From assembly GCA_023333565.1 (NCBI GenBank), contig JAJKFH010000347.1:186001-250000 (forward strand): a stretch of 64,000 nt of DNA, given 5' to 3'. Of this stretch, positions 13,609 through 24,627 are shown one piece after another. The position numbers and the translations under genes were made by a program. Source of the stretch: Puffinus mauretanicus. Its lineage: Eukaryota; Chordata; Aves; Procellariiformes; Procellariidae. The first letter of the stretch is position 1. Each line of letters begins with the position of its first letter. The notes below the pieces were generated by a model that saw only the letters and a list, made by a program, of their open reading frames with translations, had not been told where the DNA came from and made no database searches.

Positions 13609-13958
13609 AAGTTATGTGTTGGATCGTTACTGGCCAGGGAAACTGTGAAGGACACACAACTCTTTGTAGGTATTTTGCATTTTCTAAATCTGTAATTTGC
13701 AATACTCCCCAAGTTTGTATTTGAGCAGGGGCCATCCATGGCTAGTCCTTCAATATCTCTTGGTCGTAACTTCCTCCTTGCAGTTCCCTGAGCTTTATAT
13801 CTGTGTCAGCAGCTTCCTGGTCTGACTGAGGAAGCTGATTTGATGAAGGAAAATGCCTTGTGCCAGGAGCAGAACCGGACCAGGTGTAAATGGAAGAGGA
13901 ACCACATGTGGAAGTGACCTTTGTCTTGCAGAATGACAAACAAACAAATGGTAGATTT

Positions 13959-13963
13959 ACATG
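13959..13963 (+). repeat. Target-site duplication, left copy (ACATG)
   Basis: ACATG directly precedes the TG of the LTR and is repeated exactly at 14,486-14,490. Five-base duplications are usual for ERVL-class insertions. Confidence 0.9.
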
Positions 13964-14188
13964 TGTCCCGGTTTCGGCTGGGATAGGGTTAAATTTCTTC
14001 CTAGTGCTGTGTTTTGGATTTAGTATGAGGAGAATGTTGATAACACACTGATGTTTTCAGTTGTTGCTAAGTGCCCTCCTAGTCCAAGGACAGCTCCCGT
14101 GCCTACTGACTGAGCTAGGTACACAAGATGGGAGGGAACATAATCAGGACAGCCAGCCCAGCTGGTCAATGGGGTATTCCGTACCATG

Positions 14189-14196
14189 TGACGTCA
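14189..14196 (+). promoter_or_regulatory. Perfect CRE (TGACGTCA) in LTR U3
   Basis: A palindromic consensus site for CREB/ATF factors, 8 bp upstream of the TATA-like box. Its position is that of a proximal activator element in the LTR promoter. Confidence 0.8.
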
Positions 14197-14203
14197 TGCT
14201 CAG

Positions 14204-14210
14204 TATATGA
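14204..14210 (+). promoter_or_regulatory. TATA-like box of LTR (TATATGA)
   Basis: TATATGA follows the CRE at the expected place. It departs from a better TATATAA by one base, so this LTR promoter may be weakened. Confidence 0.6.
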
Positions 14211-14346
14211 ATGGTAGGCGTGATCCAGGAAGTACCGATCGCTACTTGGTTATCGGTCAGCGTGGGTGGTGAGCAATTGCATTGTTTATCACTCATTTTG
14301 TATATTCTATCATTATTTATTATCATTATTTTCCCTTTTCTGTTCT

Positions 14347-14352
14347 ATTAAA
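14347..14352 (+). terminator. LTR polyadenylation signal (ATTAAA)
   Basis: ATTAAA lies about 140 bp downstream of the TATA-like box, where the R region of the LTR is expected to carry the cleavage signal. Confidence 0.6.
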
Positions 14353-14419
14353 CTGTCTTTATCTCAACCCACGAGTTTTTCTCAGTCTTACCCTTCCGAG
14401 TCTCTCCCCGTCCCACTGC

Positions 14420-14432
14420 GGGGGGGGGGGGG
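14420..14432 (+). repeat. Poly-G (13) inside the LTR
   Basis: An uninterrupted run of 13 guanines preceded by CCCACTGC. Such runs vary in length between LTR copies and are prone to sequencing error. Confidence 0.85.
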
Positions 14433-14485
14433 AGTGAGTGAGCGGCTGCGTGGTATTTGGCTGCCTGCCAGGTTAAACGACGACA

Positions 14486-14490
14486 ACATG
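14486..14490 (+). repeat. Target-site duplication, right copy (ACATG)
   Basis: Exact repeat of the five bases preceding the LTR. Confidence 0.9.
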
Positions 14491-17400
14491 ACTAGTAAAG
14501 GTAGCTAACCAGACATGGTAAATTATTTTCCACACAGTAAAAACTATGAGTGTTTTTGCTTTAGTTAGAAGAATGGGAAAATAATATCCTTATTCTCTAC
14601 TTAGCAAATCCTGAGAGATCCTGTGGTCAGGACCTATTACAGGTAGCACTCCTATCTGCACAGTTTTTGAACAATTTGCAAACATCCTGTTCTTCTAGTC
14701 TTTGCAGATGCTTCTACCGTACGTTGAATGGCCAACCATTTATTGCCTGTACAAATAACAATTATAAGTAAAATTATTTAGTATATTCTCAGAAACTCAA
14801 TAAAATGGTAAGCAAAATATTTCTATAACATTACTCAATAAAACACTGAATTCACCAGCCTTTCAAATGTTCCCATAATTTTTAAACTTTTTAAAATGGA
14901 AATTTTGTTCTGAGCATAGAAGTGAGAAACTGGAAAATTATTCAGACTGCTAATATTTAACTAACCAGCTTAGTTAACATTTTTTTTTTCCTCTGAAACC
15001 AAGGTTTATAGGAAAATCAACTGCACCAAGACATGGATTTTGTAGCTGGTTATATCCTTTTATTATCTGGAAGTTGGAGTACAATAATTCTGTTCCCAGT
15101 GGGACTGTCTCCTCAAACTATGGCTCTTGCAACCTTCAGAATAAAGTACCTTTTAAAGTGGTTTTCAACATAAAATTTGATGCCTGTATACAATGATCTG
15201 TACTGTTTGTTTTCTACAAAATGCAAGGCGTGCTTTTGATCGTGTATATGAACTTTGAAATTATATGGGTCTCATCTATCTCAGCTATTGCTCTGGTAGG
15301 TGTAGTCATCTGGCAGGAGTGAAAGCTGCCCCAAAAAACTCTCCTCTCCCATCTTAGTTTGTTGAAATAGGAGACTCAGCAGGGCAGAAGCAATTGTGAA
15401 GGACAATGAATATTGGAAAGGTGGCACTTATTTCATGCACATGTAATATAGTTTGCTGTCATTTGTGAGGATTTTTAGTGCTTCTAATTAAACTAAATAC
15501 TATAAAAGTTGAAAAAAAAATCAAAATATATGAGGGTCAGCTGAAGTAAAAAAATTTAATCTTTATACTGTATTATTACTTTTTCCCTTTTTACCTTTCT
15601 GGAGCGTGTGTACCTGTGAGAAAAACAATAGCCACAGATAATAATCATGCTGCCAGTTGAGGTATCGTACCTAGGATTAGCCGGGGCTTAGGAGGAGGAC
15701 AAGGTCATTGCCAGGGCTCTCCAATTACTGCTAGTATCACTACCTTCTCTAACGTGTCAAACGACGACAAGCTTTTGAAGACTAAATCCAACAGCAGCAG
15801 CTTCTACATGGGTTAGTGGTAAATGAGTGACACAGAGTCTGAGAGCTTGACATTGTTTGTCAAGACAAGTTCACAATGAAGATGACTTTCATTTCCAATA
15901 TAAGCTATCATAAAAAGGATTGCACCTATAAACTGTGCTCCTAAATGCCTGACCCTGATGAAAGAGAGGCATTAAATAAAGTTAATGACAAAATCCCAGG
16001 GCTATTTGGAATAATTATTAATTGCTATTAAGTTATATTTTGAGTAGCTTTTGTTTCACTTTTTAGAGTCATAACTAAATTTACAGTGTTCCTTTAATAC
16101 ATGGGGTTTTGGGGATGCTAACCTGTCAAAGGGCTGCACTGTTTGTTTCCTAGCAATGTTTTTCAACATTTATGCAATAAGATTCAGTGGGTGGAGAGAA
16201 ACCCTGTACCAGAGGGCTCAAAAGCTGAATGTTATTTGTTTACTCTTTAGCATAATTTGATTCCTGTTTCTCTGATAAACAAAAAATGACCTGATAATTC
16301 TCTCCCTCTTAAGGGCAGGGAGGGTAGAAGGGGAAGAAAAGGAGAGTTTGCATGCAATATGGCAGTTTCACAAGTGAAATTCACAGGATCCCCTAAAATT
16401 TGGCTCAAAATGCTTAAGGAAGCTCTAGGGTATTCTACCACAGAGCAATTAGCTGCTTCTGGAAATCGTATTTGTTCCCCATTGTTCATTAAGCAGATGG
16501 GTTACTTGTTCTTACCTACCCTTAATTGTCAAGATCTGGAAGGAAGTTGATGAAATTCAACCCTGTCTTAGAGTTATTGCTTTAACCCGGCGGCAAACCC
16601 TGCGGCAGGGAATGAATCTGGCTGCAGGGCACGAGTGCCCCGTGCCCCTGGTCGCTGTGGCACGAGGCTGGACACCCTCCCAGGGACCACACCGTTGCAG
16701 GGGTGGGATGTCCCAGTGTGGGATGCCACCAGGATGTAGTGAATGCTGTGAAATGCAAGCTTGGAAACTAAGGTCACTTTTTGAAAGGTATGGTCTGAAA
16801 CATTTGGGGTTTTCTGAAGAAAATGCCGGAGCACAACCCTGTGGATTCAGCAGCAAATCTGGCAAGCCCTGACTTGTAACATGCAAATGTTTGGAGAAAA
16901 ATAAACAACAAAAATTACAAAAAATTTGTAAGCTTTTTAAAGAAAACTGAAGCATATAAAACCAGTGTAAAGAAAGTATGTCTCCCCAAAATTGTAAAGT
17001 AGGGTCATTTACTCATAGTCCTTCAGAAAAACCATCCCAGTGCTGACCCTAATCCTTATTTTCCTCTCCTCAACCTGCTGCCTTTCTGCAGTGAATACAG
17101 TGAAGTGTCTTAAAAAACCTGCCATTAACCAAGTGCCAGGCTGCATTTCCCACAAAGGCTTAAACTGAAGGATAAAATAGCATTCTCATCCTCTGTTTAG
17201 TTCTTTGGTATAAATGACTTCTGATAATCTGTTACCTTGTTTTTCTTATTTCTCATGCAAATAATTTTCTTATAAAAAGGCCCCAATAAGAATACAACAT
17301 TGTAGAAGATGTATAGAGGATACTAAAGTCCTTTAAAATAAGACTGTGTTAAAATATGCATCTGACTTATTTAATAGGATTTGCTGGTTGTGATTTAGAT

Positions 17401-18383
17401 TTAAAAAAATCCACAGATCCAACCAACCAAAAAGCTGATTTTTTTTCCATTCTGTTTTAGAAGTTGATTTTACCAGTGATGTGTCCTACGAGAAGGGCAG
17501 ATTTGAAGAGAAATCTTGACCCTGAAGTTGATAGGAGTCTTACCTTGGTATTTCTAATGGCGAACAACAGAAAGACCCAATTTCCAGCAAGAAAGCATAA
17601 CATGCCAGTTCTATTTATAGTTCTATTTATGCCAGTTCTATAGGCTTTTACCTAGACACATTGATTCAGAAGAAGCAGCTGACTGTTTTTTTATCTACTC
17701 GGGCTACAGCCTGTCATCAGAAAATTAGTCTCTCAGGCAGGGGGGGTTTGTTTCCTCTCATGTAATACTCAAATGGTACAACCGTAACTGTATATTGGAG
17801 AAGTCCAATGTGAAAAATTTAAACTTTTTCTTTCTTTCTGTTACCAAAAATCTAACTTAATCCTTTAACGTTGGTTTTTCACAGAGCTTATCACTCAAAC
17901 ATTTTTGCTGAGTGACTCAGCACTCAAGTCTAGACACAAACATACAGAAAAATTCCAAAAAAACCCCCTAAAACATACTTTCAGTCTGAGTTTCTGCTCT
18001 CTTGACAGCGATCCTGTGTGACTCAGGTTCCTTCTTTTTTTGGGAACTCATGGTTGTTCTCCTTCCTGGGGAATTTGTATACCCAGGAAGCTGTGCTGAG
18101 ATTTAGCTGAGAGCAGCAATATTTTCCAAACACAGACACAGGGAGAGAGAGAGAAAAATGTGGGGTTTTTACTTGCATTTTTTGCCTCTCTACTTTCAGA
18201 TAGTTTACTAATTATATGTACTGTGAATTTACTGTGCTGTTAGCAGATTCCTTGTGGGATTGTGTTTTGTTTCTCATCATCTAAGTTATTCATTCTCTAC
18301 AACACAAAGTTGAGTCTGTCTTCAAGGGAAGAGAATGTGCTTTGCATTTATTCATTTTTTTTTCTCTTTTTTTTCCCCATAAG
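14491..18383. other. Unique sequence, no gene seen
   Basis: AT-rich unique DNA with a GC-richer patch at 16,570-16,880, where open frames occur on both strands (plus 16,612-16,872; minus 16,557-16,955) by composition. An excellent isolated 3' splice site (long pyrimidine tract, CTGCAG at 17,091) has no matching strong 5' site within 300 bases. A small internal duplication at 17,602-17,642 repeats AGTTCTATTTAT and ATGCCAGTTCTAT. Confidence 0.6.
17602..17642 (+). repeat. Short local tandem duplication
   Basis: The sequence repeats AGTTCTATTTAT side by side and then ATGCCAGTTCTAT again. This is a replication-slippage type duplication. Confidence 0.7.
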
Positions 18384-18547
18384 GGCTCCCACAAACTCTA
18401 AAATTAAGCCAGTCCTGACTGAAGTGGTACTAGGACCGTGCTGATCTCAAACCAAACAAGAGGGTGTCTGCAGGAGACCGGTGACCTGGAGGCACTCAGC
18501 CTGAAGACGTCTGCTTTCTGTCTTTCTCGGAGATATTCTGACCCCAG
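18384..18547 (+). other. Exon-like segment (164 bp), noncoding
   Basis: A long T-rich pyrimidine tract (about 18,353-18,378) ends in CCATAAG, giving a 3' splice site before 18,384. ACCCCAG followed by GTAACT gives a 5' splice site after 18,547. The enclosed segment is clearly GC-richer than its flanks. All three forward frames contain stops, so if it is an exon it is untranslated or part of a long noncoding RNA. Decoy splice pairs of this quality occur by chance in introns, so no transcript is claimed. Confidence 0.25.
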
Positions 18548-19226
18548 GTAACTTCTTTTCCAGGAGGTACAGTATTCTGCCATTACTGATATCATTCAAG
18601 GTTGGCATGAAAAGAGATGTCTGGTCCAGAAGTTTTTAGAAGATGCATCTGCCCTCAGTTCTCCCTAGCTCTTGCACGTTTTATCTCTTTTCTTTGAACG
18701 CATACAAACAATGGCGTGTGCTTCATTTTACAGTTCATTAGATTTGCATGTATCCCCTACCGTCAGCTGCTTCTCTCCCAGAAACTTGCATGTCAGTGTA
18801 TGTTGATGAAGTTTGCATAACAAACGAGCAATTACCAAATCAGAGGAGAACATCATACATCAGAAAGATATCAGGAGGTTCTGAATACTTTTCCTGAGTA
18901 TCAGTAGCCTTTAACCTCACCTAACAATGGCACTGGTGTTTACTTAATGGTCCTTCAAGAAGCCAAACTAATAATGTGCTAGGTAAGAGTCACCATAGGT
19001 TGACATCTAACTGAAACTCAACAATATATATAAATGATTAAAATATTTATATTAACTCAACTGTGCTTAAGTACCTTTTAAAGTGTCTTTATAGGATTTA
19101 TAAGCAGCCATTCTGTTGGGTAGGTTGAAAAAAGTATCCACTTCCCACTACAGCGCGATCGTTAGTTTAACAGCTCGTTCACCGCCGCTGTTGCAGTAAA
19201 ATCTGAATTGCTGCCCTCCATCTTAC

Positions 19227-19240
19227 ATAAACAATAAACA
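19227..19240 (+). promoter_or_regulatory. Tandem forkhead-type sites (ATAAACAATAAACA)
   Basis: Two TAAACA cores sit seven bases apart, matching the FOX-family recognition core. They lie in a candidate conserved stretch (19,130-19,320) that ends at a good 3' splice-site-like CTCAACAG. Function is inferred only. Confidence 0.35.
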
Positions 19241-19259
19241 CATTTCCCTGCTCAATCTT

Positions 19260-19285
19260 CATCATGGTGACAACGAACCATGATG
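19260..19285. repeat. Perfect 9-bp inverted repeat, 8-base loop
   Basis: CATCATGGT at 19,260-19,268 pairs exactly with ACCATGATG at 19,277-19,285 around the loop GACAACGA. Confidence 0.8.
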
Positions 19286-22200
19286 CTACAAAACTTGAAC
19301 TACCTCCTCTTTCTCAACAGTGTCGCAGAAGTTTTGACCAGGAATGAGCACGCCCTTCATTGTTTGGCTTTGGGTCCAGGCTTAGACTTTAAAGGTCAAA
19401 TTTAATCCGAAGCCACCTTAAACGAGTTTCTTATGAGTTTCTGCATTACTTTTCTGTTTTTTTAATGTCTTGGACATCTCACTCCTATAATTATTGAGTG
19501 ACGGGAAAGGATCAAATAGCACCAGAGACAAGGAAATTAAAATCCGCTAACACAAAACTTGCACTTAAACAGAAAGCAAATTAAAAAGTGGTTTGGATTA
19601 ACAACATAGAACCTAAAAGGCAGAGGAGAGGTACTTGCCTATCCAAAGTGTGTAACCACCACAGTATGAAGAGGCAAGCTGAGGTGTATACTGGCACACA
19701 GCAATACCAGTGTAATAAGTAAACTTTTTTTTTTGAGTCTGTTTTTGTTTTGTTATACTTTTCTTTTTAATGATTTTAGAGCAGTTAGATTCTGTCCTTG
19801 TGGAAAGGGCACAATTTTCTCATCTTTTCTCATTTGGGTTTATGTAAGCTGACATTTGCGGTGCCATTTCTTTCACTCTTAGCTATTTAAAGGCGTTTGC
19901 CCAAAGAATCCTTTTGGGAACTGGCTTTCTAGACTCGGGGCTGATGTTGCTTTCTGGGTGAAACCTTCTAACCTCTTCAAAGAAAAGACAGGTTTGACCC
20001 CAAAGCCCTTATTTATAACAACCAGTCACAAGGTGACCATCCTGCATGACCTGTGGAATATACTACACGCTATTTTTAGACACCACAGAATGCACTCAAG
20101 GGCAAATGACATAGTCCATGATTAACAAAGAATTCCCTGAGAAGTATTATTCAATTTTAAGGCACGCAACTAGACCCAAAGAACAGAAAATCAAGAAAAG
20201 GTAGACAGAGGTTTGAATAGTATCTGAGCTCTTTTTGGGCATCTTGAAGTAGTAAGTTTTTTCACTCTAAATAAAAAAAAGCCATTCTAATTTAAAGGTT
20301 AAATTAAATGCCTTAGTTTTATGCTTATATACATGTGTGTGTATGTGTGCATATACATATAAACTTAAATATTCTATCTTGTACCTACTGTAATTTCACA
20401 AACATCTAAATATGCTTCTTCTTCAATCTTTAATTTTCCACAGAAAATGGTCATTCGTATCCATCAACTGACTGCTAACATGATTTAAGCAAATAAATAC
20501 ACACACAAAATCGGTGGTCCAAATGTCAACTGAGCACAAATGTATAAATAAATGCACAATGAAGATAAATAATGACAAAAAAAGCTTTATACTTTGCTGC
20601 ACATGGGTTGAAAAGTTTCTCTGTAAATAGTTCATAAAACATATTTTAATAGAAAGCAAGACTTAGGGGTCTGTGAACAGGACAGGGAATCAGAAAAATT
20701 TTCAGTATTTAAACATGGCCTTCTCCTGAGTTTAGCAAATCACTTAATCAGTCAAATTCAAATACCTTAATAATTGGATAACTGTTAGACAAGAGTACCA
20801 GAAGAATTTAAGTATTTAAAGTGGTTTAGCAAACTTCTTTCTTCCTGAGATTGTTTAAATTCCATGTGATAGACTACATATTTAGTGATTAGAAGTATTA
20901 AGAAATACTTTGATGATCAAATGCCATGCTGCATGGCTATTTCATTCAATAAAGAGAAACTTAGTCATTACTTTAACTTTTTTGATAGTAAATTATAACA
21001 GCAGGACTTGAAAAATTCACATTACTTTGCTAACAGAGGTTAATACCTTGTTATACAGCTCTCCAGTTGAGCTTTGCTGCAGTTACTAAACTCACAATGC
21101 CTTTTTATAGCCTTGTGAAACTGGACAATTTTGGGTTTTTTACCTGACTTTTAAAATTTTGTTTATATCTGGAGAAAATCTGAGATGCTAGGCAGGCAGG
21201 TGAATACTTTTGTGATGAAGAATAATAACACTTTGTGTTCCTTTTAAAGTTTTAATATTTACATTTAAACATCAGCTTTCAAGAAGTTAACCTCAGTAAT
21301 AGAATGCATACCTTTTACTGAAATTTGGCATCAGCATTCCAAACTAAGAAACTTGGTATGTTTTCCTTTTATATATGGATATATATACACACATACACTA
21401 TGTTCAAAATATATGTAATATAGACATAATTTCATAGGTAAAAAGTGTTATTTTTAAATAGAATAAATGCCCCCCCTTAAGTTAAAAACACACTTTAGAA
21501 ATCTACCAAAAAGATTTAAAAGTCATTATTTTCAAATCTCTCTCTCTGCACACATACTTCCTGTTTTGTGACTATTATCAGTTATTCTTGCCTCAGCTGT
21601 AAAAGTTTTTTCTGGAAATTTTCAGTCGTGCTGGCCTATGCTTTCAGCAGATCTCACCAGTTAAATAGGGTCAGCTCTGTTCTTTCTATGGCCAAAGGAA
21701 AAATAATGGTGCTGATTCACCCTTTCCTCTGAATCAATATTAAGCTCAGTGGTGTGCTGGAAGTGAAGCTATTCTCTTTTTAAGGAGGTCAAAACAGGAT
21801 CCTGATTGCTTCTGACTTAAGGAATCCTTGATACATTTTGAATGTGGAAGGCTATGTCTCAAAGCCAGATTAAAATTTGGGGATAGCTTTCTGCTGCTTT
21901 AAATTATCCTTATGGTATCAATTAGCCTTGATGCTCTGTCCTAAAGCTTTATAATGCAGCCATGTGTTCATAGGCATGTTATGGTTCACCATTAGAAGAG
22001 CTTTGAAAGCTGTTTTTTGGTACCTGTAACATTAGCTGTTTTTTTCAAATTGTGATACGCTGAAAGAATGCCAAGCACCATCTTCAAAAGGTAAAGGAAG
22101 TGGTGAAATAGTCACATTTTTAGAAGGCATGTTTTTTTCAGTTGTTTTAATTCTTCCAAGTTTAATCACTTCATATAGATAACCCTCCAGAAAACAGGTA

Positions 22201-22731
22201 TCTTTGGAAAGCTGGCAACATTTAGAGATACTGAAATGCAAAAAATAGGGTTCTATGATCCGTATATTTTTTACAGTTTCCAAATATTTAATTAATTCTT
22301 GCCACTGCAAGCCACTGCATACGTCAGTGATGCAGTACAATTAGGAGTGTTATATGTAGCCTCAAAAATGAGATAACAATGAGAAAGAGCTCGTGGGGGA
22401 GATGAGAAAACGTGCAAGTGTTCAGAAAAACTTAGTGAGAATAACACAAATAGGTTTTAATTCTTTGATTCAAGGGAAGGTAACTTGGGAATTTTTGTTT
22501 CTGCCTGTCTGCAAGAAAGTACAGCAACGTTCAGTGAAATCAACAAGATTTGAAGCAAACCAAACCATTTAATGGAGTAAACGTTTAGGTGAGCATCAAA
22601 TTTATCCACAGCAATGATTAAAAAACTGAAGATATTTTTGAAAATCTGGCATTTTTCTCGCTTAAGCCAGGGACCAACATGAAAGGTGAGCGTTTCTCTA
22701 TAGCTGAGTTCTCACACCTTCTTCACTTAAA

Positions 22732-22752
22732 TCAATGATTGTTCAATGATTG
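22732..22752 (+). repeat. Tandem TCAATGATTG duplication
   Basis: TCAATGATTG occurs at 22,732-22,741 and 22,743-22,752, an 11-bp period. The joined sequence holds ATGATTGATG, which resembles PBX/HOX composite sites. Confidence 0.7.
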
Positions 22753-23609
22753 ATGTCGCTTCGAGGGACAGGAAACGGGGCTAAATAAGCCTCCCGTGTA
22801 ATCTGGTATGACAACATCTACATTCTCTTCTTGGAAACTCTCTGTCATGGTAAACAAAGTTTTCCAACATTGTGTTTTATTCTAATGGTTTCCCTGGGGT
22901 AGTAGGAGTAGGACAAACACGTTATTTGAAGACAGAACTTTGCTTTACATGGTGAATACATATAAACTGAATAAAAGTTCCCCATTATTATTTCAATTAC
23001 CATTATATATTAGCATTTTTGTCCAAAATAAAACTGAAATAACTCACGTCACTACTTAAAAACTACTAGCGAGCCAGAAAATTCCCTTCCAGAGTTATTG
23101 GAAATATATCCCAGAAATAGTTCAACAATTCTGTTTACATTCAGGAGCAGGAGTGCAGATAGTTCATAGGAGAGCTTAATTTCTCAAGCTATTTAGTTCA
23201 CCTTGTTGGCAGAAGTGAGGGTAAGCAATGAGAATTTCTAAATAAATCATTCATTCTAACTGCACAAAGTTAGAACAAAAATACCCCTATTTTATGTGAA
23301 AGATGCTCCAAATTTCTTAGAAAATATTTGATCCATACAAAAATATGCCCCCTGGAAGACAGCCAAGGTTTTGGTGCGATGTGCTGTTCGGTAGCAGGTA
23401 GCACGAATCTAAGCTGCAAGAAGGAAAGTTTTAACATCTCCTTTCCCCTCTGCAATTTAGGGCTGCTAAAGGGGGAAAAAATGTCTGTTATGTGTAGAAG
23501 GATGGCAATGAAATTTTTCTCCTGTCATAAGCAGTCCTAGATGAATTCAAAGAGAAATTAGTCCTACCACACAGCAAACCGAGTGCCTATTTGTGCACAG
23601 TGCTGGGCT

Positions 23610-23695
23610 GCTCACTTTGCAAAGATTTCATTGAGTTAACACTACTCAACACCTTGCAAGACTCAACTTCTTGCAGGATCAGGCTCCAAGTGCTG
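23610..23695 (+). repeat. Possible ancient amniote repeat relic
   Basis: TTGAGTTAACACTACTCA, a gap, and then TTGCAGGATCAGGCTCC resemble in order and spacing an old reptile/bird repeat that ends in a GGATCAGGGCC-type segment. The middle is too diverged to be sure. Confidence 0.28.
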
Positions 23696-24604
23696 AAAAC
23701 TAATCTTTGCAAGCACTTCTTACAACATATCTTTGGGTGACAATGCAGTAAAAAAAAATAAAATCACAGCCAGCAGTTATATTTTGCATATGATTCCAAG
23801 GAACTGCTAATAAGCTACACAATTTATCTTCAGAAGAGAAAAAAAATATGAAAATGGGATTATGAAGCATTTTTGGCAGCTTCTTCAAACTATTTTAGAA
23901 AAATGCAGGGAAAGGTTAAATGCCTTAAAATGGGTATTTTTGATATTTGCCCTTTTATCTCACTGAAATTCTACCAACAGTTTTTTCATGTTTTTAACCT
24001 TGTGTGTCAAACGCGCGATGGAAGAAGAGCCCTGCGACGAGCTTGAGATATGGCAAAGCCTTAGCGACTGGAGTACCTGCTATTTTTGAAAGGGTGTGTA
24101 GGTTTGGAGCCCTTCGGGGAGGGGGAAAAAAATGATATGTCTCATGTTGTTTTCAGCTACAAGCTGGCCGTGGTACTCCGTGTTTTCTTTAAGTGCGATT
24201 TCAGCGAGGTCTGTGTTCTGTCTGCTGTGATGTATCTCAGTGCAAACAGCTCACTGTTAGCCATTATGTACCTATTAGCACTGATTACTTTCTGATAGCT
24301 CTTCACCAGTTGGTTTCACTCACTTTGACAGATTTGGTGCTTTGTTTAACCTTTAAACTAGTGGGGCAATAACGTTGCTGACGGAATTGGAGAAATAATT
24401 AAGGAAAACTTAGCCAAGGCATAAGAAAACAACTGTAACAAGGCAGGTCTTTCTGGTGGGTTTGAGAAGTTGTCAGGTGACATGCAGGAAAAGGATGGAG
24501 CATCCACTGCAATGGCGATAGCGCAGTACAGCATAATTATGGCTATTTCCAGTTTAATCTTCAGGAATCCAGTTTAAAGAGATTATTACTGCTTTACTAA
24601 TCTT

Positions 24605-24627
24605 ATTTTTTCTCTCTGTAGGTACGT
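24605..24627 (+). promoter_or_regulatory. Recursive splice site candidate (Yn-TAG|GTACGT)
   Basis: A T/C tract of about 13 bases ends in GTAG at 24,621 and is followed at once by GTACGT. A 3' splice site fused to a 5' splice site, with a zero-length exon, is the defining layout of recursive splice sites in very long introns, including those of vertebrate neuronal genes. The 5' half (GTACGT) is acceptable but not optimal. A transcript would have to run on the plus strand. Confidence 0.35.

Larger units (their letters stand above)
13964..14485 (+). mobile_element. Solo LTR of an avian ERVL-type endogenous retrovirus
   Basis: A complete 522-bp LTR that begins TGTCCCGG and ends CGACA, so it has the canonical 5'-TG...CA-3' ends. 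Perfect ACATG duplications flank it. It carries a U3 with a perfect CRE and a TATA-like box, then an ATTAAA polyadenylation signal, then a G-run and the purine-rich GAGTGAGTGAG stretch before its end. The sequence closely resembles the abundant LTRs of ERVL elements in neoavian genomes, as I recall that family. No internal retroviral sequence (gag, pol, env or primer-binding site) adjoins it, so the provirus was removed by LTR-LTR recombination. Intact termini and duplications suggest a moderately young insertion compared with the decayed CR1 nearby. The assignment to ERVL rather than another ERV class rests on recalled sequence and the 5-bp duplication. Confidence 0.92.
18548..24604. other. 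Unique sequence with scattered regulatory-like motifs
   Basis: No gene recognised. It contains a FOX-site pair and a hairpin near 19.2 kb, dinucleotide-rich patches at 20,328-20,360 (TG-rich) and 21,369-21,400 (AT/AC-rich), a local duplication at 22,732-22,752, and a possible old repeat relic at 23.6 kb. Confidence 0.6.

Noticed and set aside
13964..14485. Possible intact endogenous retrovirus
   Set aside because: Only one LTR is present, flanked directly by its target duplications, with no internal retroviral sequence.
17041..17215. Excellent 3' splice site at 17,091
   Set aside because: No convincing 5' splice site follows at exon distance, so no exon is called.
20155..20175. TAAGGCACGC-like stretch reminiscent of miR-124
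   Set aside because: The match covers the first ten bases only; the rest of the mature sequence and the hairpin are absent.
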